From: an uncultured Mailhella sp.
Lineage (GTDB): Bacteria > Desulfobacterota > Desulfovibrionia > Desulfovibrionales > Desulfovibrionaceae
Direction: 5' to 3'
Assembly: GCA_910577155.1 (NCBI GenBank)
Contig: CAJTMS010000051.1
Coordinates: 1 to 11,924, forward strand
DNA length: 11,924 nt
The position numbers and the translations under genes were made by a program. The stretch's first letter is position 1. Each line of letters starts with the position of its first letter. Shown here piece after piece: positions 6,518 through 11,924 of the stretch. Below the pieces are notes generated by a model, which was not told the origin of the DNA, made no database searches, and saw nothing but the letters and a program-made list of their open reading frames with translations.

Positions 6518-6559
6518 GGCAAAGTTTTTGCATAACCAATTAAAAGTCAAAAATTTGCC
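6518..6559 (+). terminator. AT-rich hairpin after tig, possible weak terminator
   Basis: GGCAAA-g-TTTTTG (6518-6530) pairs with CAAAAATTTGCC (6548-6559), a 12-bp stem with one bulged G and a 17-base loop, ending nine bases after the tig stop codon begins the gap. The following TTTCCTC is only moderately T-rich, so termination would be partial at best. It could instead protect the tig mRNA end. Confidence 0.35.
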
Positions 6560-6582
6560 TTTCCTCATACTTGTATCCTTTG

Positions 6583-6616
6583 GTATCCGCAGGCAAAGTT
6601 TTTTGTCTGCGGGTAC
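6583..6616 (+). promoter_or_regulatory. strong 15-bp hairpin upstream of clpP
   Basis: GTATCCGCAGGCAAA (6583-6597) pairs along its full length with TTTGTCTGCGGGTAC (6602-6616) around a GTTT loop, with two G-T pairs. The stem is GC-rich in its middle and ends 30 bases before the clpP ATG. It is followed by TTATATAAAG, not by a T run, so it is an atypical terminator. It may act as a partial terminator, an mRNA stabiliser or a regulatory leader between tig and clpPX. Confidence 0.5.
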
Positions 6617-6646
6617 TTATATAAAGCCTCTCAAGGAGAAACACCA

Positions 6647-7237
6647 ATGAATATACCTATGGTCATTGAGACAACAGGCCGTACAGAACGTGCTTATGAT
6701 ATTTATTCCCGCTTGCTGAAAGATCGAATCATTTTGCTTGGCACAGAAGTCAATGACGCTGTTGCTTCTCTTATCTGTGCCCAGCTTCTCTTTTTAGAAT
6801 CACAAGACCCTGAAAAAGAAGTCAGCCTTTATATCAATAGTCCCGGCGGTTCTGTAACAGCCGGCATGGCAATTTACGATACCATGAAATTTATTGCCTG
6901 CCCTGTAACCACTCTTTGCATGGGCAGAGCTGCAAGCATGGGCGCATTCCTTTTGGCAGGAGGAGAAAAAGGCAAACGTTTTGCCCTTCCCCACAGCCAA
7001 ATCATGATACACCAGCCGTCAGGAGGCTATCAAGGTCAGGCAACGGATATTGAGATTCATGCAAAAGAAGTTTTGCGCATGAAAAAAGATCTCAACAGTA
7101 TTTTAGCCCAAAATACCGGGCAAAATATCAAAAAAGTGACTTCCGACACAGAGCGTGACAATTTTTTAACAGCTGAAGAAGCCTTGAAATACGGCATTAT
7201 TGACAATATTCTTACATCCAGACACGATTTAATATAG
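6647..7237 (+). CDS. clpP: ATP-dependent Clp protease proteolytic subunit ClpP
   Basis: A 196-residue ClpP. Two stacked heptameric rings form a cytoplasmic chamber that degrades proteins fed in by ClpX. The serine protease triad is complete: Ser97 in GRAASMGA, His122 in MIHQPSGG and Asp171 in SDTERDNF, the same numbering as mature E. coli ClpP. The protein begins directly at the mature-like MNIPMVIETTGRTERAYDIYSRLL, so there is little or no propeptide to remove. INSPGGSV (63-70) forms the oxyanion-side strand. CAAGGAG lies upstream of the ATG. clpX begins seven bases after its stop codon, so the two are surely co-transcribed. Confidence 0.97.
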   Translation: MNIPMVIETTGRTERAYDIYSRLLKDRIILLGTEVNDAVASLICAQLLFLESQDPEKEVSLYINSPGGSVTAGMAIYDTMKFIACPVTTLCMGRAASMGAFLLAGGEKGKRFALPHSQIMIHQPSGGYQGQATDIEIHAKEVLRMKKDLNSILAQNTGQNIKKVTSDTERDNFLTAEEALKYGIIDNILTSRHDLI

Positions 7238-7244
7238 GTTTTTT

Positions 7245-8468
7245 ATGAGTAATACAAACGATGGTATGCACTGCTCTTTTTGCGGACGGAGTGAATTTGA
7301 AGTAAATCAGTTCATTGTTCAGGGCAATGCTTGTATTTGTGACCAATGTATCAATGCCTGCAACCGCATTATCGAAAAACAAAAAATCAAACAATCCGAT
7401 AAAACGCCAACCCTCCTTACTCCGCGGGAAATCAAAGAAAAACTCGATGAATATGTGATTGGTCAGGACAATGCAAAGAAAATTCTTTCTGTTGCTGTCT
7501 ACAACCATTACAAACGGGTTTTCTTTCAGCATGAGCTGGGTGACGTGGAACTGGAAAAAAGCAACGTGCTTTTGGCAGGTCCTTCCGGAAGCGGAAAAAC
7601 CTTGCTTGCCCGGACATTAGCCCGTATTTTGAACGTGCCCTTTGCTATTGCAGACGCGACCACACTCACAGAAGCCGGCTATGTGGGCGAAGACGTGGAA
7701 AATATCCTTGTCCAATTGGTGCAAAATGCAGAATTTGATTTGGATGCTGCAAGCCGCGGAATTATTTATATCGATGAAATTGATAAGATTTCCCGCAAAG
7801 GCGACAGTGCGTCCCTGACCCGTGATGTATCCGGCGAAGGCGTGCAGCAAGCCCTTTTGAAAATTATTGAAGGAACAGAAGCCAATATTCCGCCAAAGGG
7901 CGGCAGAAAACACCCGCAGCAGGAATTTATCCGCCTTAACACTTCCAATATTCTCTTTATTGTGGGCGGAGCTTTTATTGGACTTGAAAAAATGATTGAG
8001 TCCAGAATGCGCGGCAACAGCATGGGATTTGGTGCGCACATCAACAATAAAAAAGAACAAAATATTTCCCAGCTTCTTGATCAGGCTGTGCCGACCGACC
8101 TTGTCCAATTTGGCTTAATCCCTGAATTTATTGGACGTATTCCTGTTATTACCCACGTTGACGAGCTCGATGTGGACGATTTAGTCCGCGTTTTAACAGA
8201 ACCTAAAAATGCTCTTACCAAACAATACCAAAAACTTTTTGAAATTGACGGCGTGGAACTCAGTTTTGAAACAGAAGCACTCAGAGCCGTTGCTCAAAAA
8301 GCCATTGAACGAAAAACAGGAGCAAGGGGTCTGAGGAATGTTCTTGAAACAGTCATGCTTGATATTATGTATGATTTACCCAACACGGCAAAAGGTAAAC
8401 AATGCATTATCACCAAGAATGTTATTGAAAAGAATGAAACTCCCCTCTTTTTATCAAAAGCAGAATAA
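7245..8468 (+). CDS. clpX: Clp protease ATPase subunit ClpX
   Basis: A 407-residue hexameric AAA+ unfoldase that recognises, unfolds and threads substrates into ClpP. The N-terminal zinc-binding dimerisation domain has CSFC (10-13) and CDQC (32-35), with additional Cys30 and Cys39. The AAA+ core shows Walker A GPSGSGKT (112-119), pore-1 loop GYVG (145-148), Walker B IIYIDEID (173-180), the pore-2 RKH (221-223), the Arg-finger region EFIGRIP (294-300) and sensor 2 GARGLR (359-364). The loop that docks on ClpP reads MGF (260-262) where many ClpX have IGF or LGF. The ribosome site is weak (TATAGG), which suggests coupling to clpP seven bases upstream. The C-terminal tail is short. Confidence 0.97.
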   Translation: MSNTNDGMHCSFCGRSEFEVNQFIVQGNACICDQCINACNRIIEKQKIKQSDKTPTLLTPREIKEKLDEYVIGQDNAKKILSVAVYNHYKRVFFQHELGDVELEKSNVLLAGPSGSGKTLLARTLARILNVPFAIADATTLTEAGYVGEDVENILVQLVQNAEFDLDAASRGIIYIDEIDKISRKGDSASLTRDVSGEGVQQALLKIIEGTEANIPPKGGRKHPQQEFIRLNTSNILFIVGGAFIGLEKMIESRMRGNSMGFGAHINNKKEQNISQLLDQAVPTDLVQFGLIPEFIGRIPVITHVDELDVDDLVRVLTEPKNALTKQYQKLFEIDGVELSFETEALRAVAQKAIERKTGARGLRNVLETVMLDIMYDLPNTAKGKQCIITKNVIEKNETPLFLSKAE

Positions 8469-8471
8469 TTA

Positions 8472-8495
8472 ATACCGCTACGGTATCTTTTTCTT
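8472..8495 (+). terminator. small hairpin with T tract between clpX and lon
   Basis: ATACCG (8472-8477), loop CTA, CGGTAT (8481-8486), then CTTTTTCTT. The stem is only six pairs but perfect and followed by five T residues, so it could be a weak terminator or attenuator reducing lon relative to clpPX. It lies only 17 bases before the lon start codon, just ahead of the lon ribosome site. Confidence 0.4.
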
Positions 8496-8504
8496 GAGGA
8501 CACC

Positions 8505-11012
8505 ATGAGTTTATTTGAAAATACGCACGGACGCATTCTTCCCATGATGACATTGCGGGAAGTTGTTATTTTTCCGGGATCTATAACTCCTCTTTTTGTG
8601 GGACGTGATATCTCTATCCGTGCCATTGAAGAATCCATCAGTTCCTTTAAAAAACATATTTTTCTTGTTACACAGCGGGAAGCTGATATTGAAAAACCAA
8701 ACCCTGAGGATTTATACCCTATCGGAGTGGTCAGCCGTATTTTACAACTCATGCGTTTACCCGACGGAAATATTAAAGTTCTTTTTGAAGGTCTATACCG
8801 TGCCACATGGGATACCCTTGAAAATAAGGACGAAGAAATAATCTCTCCGCGTTTTTTGCACGATGCGCAGGATTTTTCCCCTGCTTTTGGCAATAACACC
8901 TTCCCTTGCCTGATTACCAACGAAATTCAGGATATCGACGCTACTCCCATTGAGGCAGAAGCCCTTTACCGTGCTATCCATGACGCCATAGAAGATTTTT
9001 CAAAGGTTAACAAAAAATTAACCCCGGAACACGTTGCTGCCATTTCCGCCCTGCACCATGCCGGCAAGCTTTCTGACGCCATTATGCCCCATTTGAAACT
9101 TGATTTTGCCAAAAAGCAGGAAGTTCTGGAAACGCTTGATACTGCCGAGCGCCTTTCCAAAGCCTATGAGCTTTTGAACAGTGAGCTTGCTGTGGCTGAT
9201 TTGGAAAAGAAAATCAAAAGCCGTGTCAAGGATCAAATGGAAAAAAATCAGCGTGAATATTACCTTAGCGAACAGATAAAGGCTATTCACAAAGAAATGG
9301 GCAATGAAGACCCGCAGGCAGAAGCGGATGAACTGGAACTGCGTATCCGTGAAAAAAATATGCCGGACGAAGCTAAGGAACGGGCACTGCGCGAGCTAAA
9401 AAAACTCCGCCCCATGTCCCCCTCTTCTGCGGAATATTCCGTGGCACGGAACTATATCGACTGGGTACTGGATTTGCCATGGAATGAACTCAAAGACATC
9501 CACATTGACATTAAAGAAGCCAAAACCATTTTGGATAATGCCCACTTTGGTTTGGAAAAGCCAAAAGAACGCATCTTGGAATACCTTGCTGTGCAAAAAC
9601 TCACTGACGGGCTCAAAGGTCCTATCCTTTGCTTTGTGGGGCCTCCGGGGGTGGGTAAAACTTCTCTGGCAAAAAGCGTAGCCGAGGCAACAGGCAGGGA
9701 CTTTGTACGAATTTCCCTTGGCGGAGTCCGTGATGAAGCAGAAATCAGAGGACACAGACGCACCTATGTAGGTGCAATGCCCGGTAAAATCCTCATGGCT
9801 CTGCGCAAGGCTAAATCCAATAACCCCTTGTTTTGCTTAGATGAAATTGACAAAATGACTGCAGATTTCCGCGGTGATCCAAGCTCTGCCCTTTTGGAAG
9901 TGCTTGACCCGGAACAAAATAACACGTTCAGCGATCACTACCTCGACCTTGATTATGACCTTTCCAAAGTCTTTTTCATTACCACGGCAAACACTCTTGG
10001 AGATATTCCCGCACCCCTTCGTGACCGAATGGAAATTATCGAGCTTTCAAGCTATCTTGAAACAGAAAAAATGAGTATTGCCAAAGACTTCCTTTTGCCA
10101 AAACAACGCAAAATGCACGGCTTGGAACAAAATAATCTGCAAATTGACGATACCGCCATGCTCGAGATTATCCGTTCCTATACCCGTGAAGCCGGGGTAC
10201 GGAACCTTGAACGGCAAGTTGCAACTTTGTGCCGTAAAACAGCCATTAAAATGGTAGAAAATGATACGGATAAAGAAAAACTTTGCGTCCATGTCAAGAA
10301 AAAAGATTTACGCACATACCTTGGCATACAAAAATACCGCTTCGGCGATAAGGAAAATAACGCCCAAGTTGGCGTTGTGGCGGGACTTGCCTATAATATG
10401 GTGGGCGGTGATATCCTCTATATTGAAACCGCAATCATGGCAGGAACCGGAAAAATTCTGACCACAGGACAGCTTGGGTCTGTGATGAAAGAATCCGCGG
10501 AAGCAGCCTTCAGCTATGTGCGATCCCGTGCCAATCTGCTTGGCTTACGCCCTGATTTTTATAAGGATATTGATATCCATATCCACGTACCGGAAGGGGC
10601 AACCCCTAAGGACGGACCGTCTGCCGGTATTACCATTGCAACCTCCATTGCCTCTGCTTTGCTTGGCATTGCAGTGCAGGAAAACGTTGCTATGACAGGG
10701 GAAATTACCTTACGCGGACGAGTGCTTGCCATTGGCGGCTTGCGGGAAAAACTGCTTGCGGCAAAACGCTCCAATATCAAAACCGTCATTATTCCCACAG
10801 ATAATAAAAAAGATATTGAAGAAATACCAAAAGAAATTACCAACAGCCTGAAAATAAAATTTGTCAGTCACGTGGACGAAGTCCTGCCCATTGCTTTCAA
10901 TAAAAAAAGCACGGAAATCTTCCAGTCAACTGCTGACAACGCCAACTTTATCGATAACCTCAAACTCCACGAAAAGAAAAAATCAACAAAAAAGAAAACA
11001 ACAAAACAATAA
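8505..11012 (+). CDS. lon: ATP-dependent protease Lon (LonA type)
   Basis: An 835-residue LonA protease, slightly longer than the roughly 780-810 usual. It assembles as a cytoplasmic hexamer that degrades misfolded and selected regulatory proteins. The N-terminal substrate-recognition domain spans about 10-205, followed by a helical region with coiled-coil character (about 205-310). The AAA+ module has Walker A GPPGVGKT (379-386), Walker B FCLDEIDK (443-450) and the conserved LGGVRDEAEIRGHRRTYVGA stretch. The protease domain has the Ser-Lys dyad: Ser706 in PKDGPSAG and Lys749 in GGLREKLLAA, 43 residues apart as in E. coli Lon. The end is unusual: after about residue 800 comes a non-conserved tail closing with a Lys/Thr-rich stretch (KKKSTKKKTTKQ). 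GAGG precedes the ATG. It is 36 bases after clpX with a small hairpin between, and has its own strong terminator. Confidence 0.97.
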   Translation: MSLFENTHGRILPMMTLREVVIFPGSITPLFVGRDISIRAIEESISSFKKHIFLVTQREADIEKPNPEDLYPIGVVSRILQLMRLPDGNIKVLFEGLYRATWDTLENKDEEIISPRFLHDAQDFSPAFGNNTFPCLITNEIQDIDATPIEAEALYRAIHDAIEDFSKVNKKLTPEHVAAISALHHAGKLSDAIMPHLKLDFAKKQEVLETLDTAERLSKAYELLNSELAVADLEKKIKSRVKDQMEKNQREYYLSEQIKAIHKEMGNEDPQAEADELELRIREKNMPDEAKERALRELKKLRPMSPSSAEYSVARNYIDWVLDLPWNELKDIHIDIKEAKTILDNAHFGLEKPKERILEYLAVQKLTDGLKGPILCFVGPPGVGKTSLAKSVAEATGRDFVRISLGGVRDEAEIRGHRRTYVGAMPGKILMALRKAKSNNPLFCLDEIDKMTADFRGDPSSALLEVLDPEQNNTFSDHYLDLDYDLSKVFFITTANTLGDIPAPLRDRMEIIELSSYLETEKMSIAKDFLLPKQRKMHGLEQNNLQIDDTAMLEIIRSYTREAGVRNLERQVATLCRKTAIKMVENDTDKEKLCVHVKKKDLRTYLGIQKYRFGDKENNAQVGVVAGLAYNMVGGDILYIETAIMAGTGKILTTGQLGSVMKESAEAAFSYVRSRANLLGLRPDFYKDIDIHIHVPEGATPKDGPSAGITIATSIASALLGIAVQENVAMTGEITLRGRVLAIGGLREKLLAAKRSNIKTVIIPTDNKKDIEEIPKEITNSLKIKFVSHVDEVLPIAFNKKSTEIFQSTADNANFIDNLKLHEKKKSTKKKTTKQ

Positions 11013-11022
11013 CTACAAGAGT

Positions 11023-11056
11023 AAAGCCGTTAACAAAAACGTTAACGGCTTTGTTG
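11023..11056 (+). terminator. intrinsic terminator of lon
   Basis: AAAGCCGTTAAC (11023-11034) is followed by a six-base loop and the exact complement GTTAACGGCTTT (11041-11052), then the T-rich GTTGTTAT. A 12-bp perfect stem 10 bases after the lon stop codon. The symmetric A and T flanks may allow action from both sides. It marks the end of the proteostasis cluster and the start of a much more AT-rich region. Confidence 0.8.
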
Positions 11057-11108
11057 TTATAAAGAACTCACTGATTTTAATAGTCTTTTCATATCTCTTG
11101 ATTTCTAT

Positions 11109-11137
11109 TTGCAATTATATGAATAAACTATTATTAT
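11109..11137 (+). promoter_or_regulatory. promoter of the restriction-type gene
   Basis: TTGCAA (11109-11114) and TATTAT (11132-11137) are exactly 17 bases apart in the AT-rich gap after the lon terminator, about 40 bases before the ATG at 11179. Because this DNA is so AT-rich, chance matches are easy, but spacing and position are right. Confidence 0.5.
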
Positions 11138-11178
11138 AACAATTAACACCCCGATTTTATTAGAAAATGAGACTTACT

Positions 11179-11924
11179 ATGGCTAAAAAAGAAGCTAAAA
11201 CTGATTTATGGGTTTATGATTTATTGAAAGAAGCAAAAATTAATTTGGACCCTCAAGGATGTTCAATAAAAGAAATTGATAAAGCATTAAAAACCGCTTC
11301 CAAAAAAGGAACAAAACATGTTGGATATCCTGAATATATAGGTATTGTAAAAGATTTTATACTGGTAATAGAAGATAAAGCAGATTTATCAAAGCATGTC
11401 AAATATAATGAAAAAGGTTTAATTTGCACTGAAACAAAATCTATTGCTGATTATGCTGTAAATGGTGCTTATTTTTATGGAAAACATCTTATAACTAATA
11501 CACATTATAATAAAATTATAGCGTTTGGGATATCTGGAAATGAAAAACACCATAAAATTACGCCTCTTTTTATAAATGAACGTGAATACTGCAAAATCAT
11601 GCCAGAGGTGGAATCTTTCTATATTTTTAACGAAGAAAATATTGATGAATACTATACCAGAGAAATTTTAGGTGAAAATACTGATTTACAAAAAGAAACA
11701 ACTGAAATTTTAAAATTTGCAAAAAATTTACATGAAGATTTACGTAATTACGGAAATTTACAAGATACCCAAAAACCGCTTGTTGTATCAGGAATTTTAC
11801 TTGCATTAAGAGAAATTGAAAAAGGTTCTTTTAACCTTAATCAACTCAATGGAGATGATATTGATACGGATGGAAATAAAATATATACTGCAATAGATAA
11901 AAATTTACAACGTTCAAAAGTTTC
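11179..11924 (+). CDS. restriction-modification-type protein, N-terminal part with PD-(D/E)xK nuclease motif (runs off window)
   Basis: The frame is open from the ATG at 11179 to the window end: 248 complete codons without a stop. The part seen resembles the nuclease half of single-chain type I/type IIG restriction-methylation enzymes. After GYPEYIGIV (49-57) comes Asp59 and then EDK (65-67), the D...(D/E)xK catalytic pattern, followed by DLSKHVKY and an AVNGAYFYGKHL segment typical of these nuclease domains. Later come IIAFGISGNEKHHKITPLF and VESFYIFNEENIDEYYTREILG, which I recall from the same proteins; a helical stretch from about 170 should lead to an N6-adenine methylase domain outside the window. 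An in-frame ATG at 11167 would add four residues, but GAGA just before 11179 supports the later start. Codons are strongly AT-biased (TTA, ATA, AGA, AAT), unlike lon, suggesting horizontal acquisition. No methylase motif is visible here, so the full class is inferred. Confidence 0.7.
   Translation, partial: MAKKEAKTDLWVYDLLKEAKINLDPQGCSIKEIDKALKTASKKGTKHVGYPEYIGIVKDFILVIEDKADLSKHVKYNEKGLICTETKSIADYAVNGAYFYGKHLITNTHYNKIIAFGISGNEKHHKITPLFINEREYCKIMPEVESFYIFNEENIDEYYTREILGENTDLQKETTEILKFAKNLHEDLRNYGNLQDTQKPLVVSGILLALREIEKGSFNLNQLNGDDIDTDGNKIYTAIDKNLQRSKV

Noticed and set aside
8294..8920. Minus-strand open frame of 208 codons across the clpX-lon junction
   Set aside because: It overlaps two confident genes on the opposite strand, and has no recognisable motif.
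1..11924. CRISPR array, insertion sequence, rRNA or prophage genes
   Set aside because: No regularly spaced repeats, transposase or integrase motifs, or rRNA-like sequence were seen on either strand.

Overview
This looks like a chromosomal segment from a fairly AT-rich bacterium. The gene order tig-clpP-clpX-lon, with a tRNA-Leu in front, together with an rpsF-rpsR-rplI cluster whose proteins resemble those of Desulfovibrio relatives, makes me favour a low-GC member of the Desulfovibrionaceae (Desulfovibrio/Bilophila/Lawsonia group). That placement is inference from gene order and protein style, not from a search.

Layout. Positions 1-185 hold a short GC-rich block of unknown nature and a perfect AT-rich hairpin. 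On the minus strand (186-1559) lies an exported alpha/beta-hydrolase-like protein that seems to have lost its catalytic residues. A strong promoter then drives the ribosomal protein operon rpsF-rpsR-rplI (1729-2800), which ends in a clear intrinsic terminator. A small Nudix (MutT-like) gene follows (2897-3295). Facing it on the minus strand are the decayed tail of a dihydrofolate-reductase-family gene (3305-3454) and an intact MATE-family exporter (3463-4818), whose promoter overlaps a perfect dyad. A tRNA-Leu(UAG) gene (5041-5125) precedes a proteostasis cluster: trigger factor (5198-6508), ClpP (6647-7237), ClpX (7245-8468) and Lon (8505-11012). The lon terminator closes the cluster.

After the lon terminator the composition drops sharply in GC. 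A new promoter and the first 248 codons of a restriction-modification-type protein with a PD-(D/E)xK nuclease motif run off the right edge. This is the likely edge of an accessory, possibly defence, region and the most probable place for anything new, but its body is outside the window.

Function. The core genes serve translation (S6, S18, L9, tRNA-Leu) and protein quality control. Trigger factor folds nascent chains at the ribosome, ClpXP unfolds and degrades tagged proteins, and Lon degrades damaged proteins. The gaps inside the proteostasis cluster contain hairpins (tRNA-tig, tig-clpP, clpX-lon) that could tune relative expression. I found no CRISPR array, insertion sequence or rRNA. No wholly new system is visible; the most unusual items are the triad-less hydrolase, the DHFR-family remnant, the MATE promoter dyad and the truncated restriction gene.
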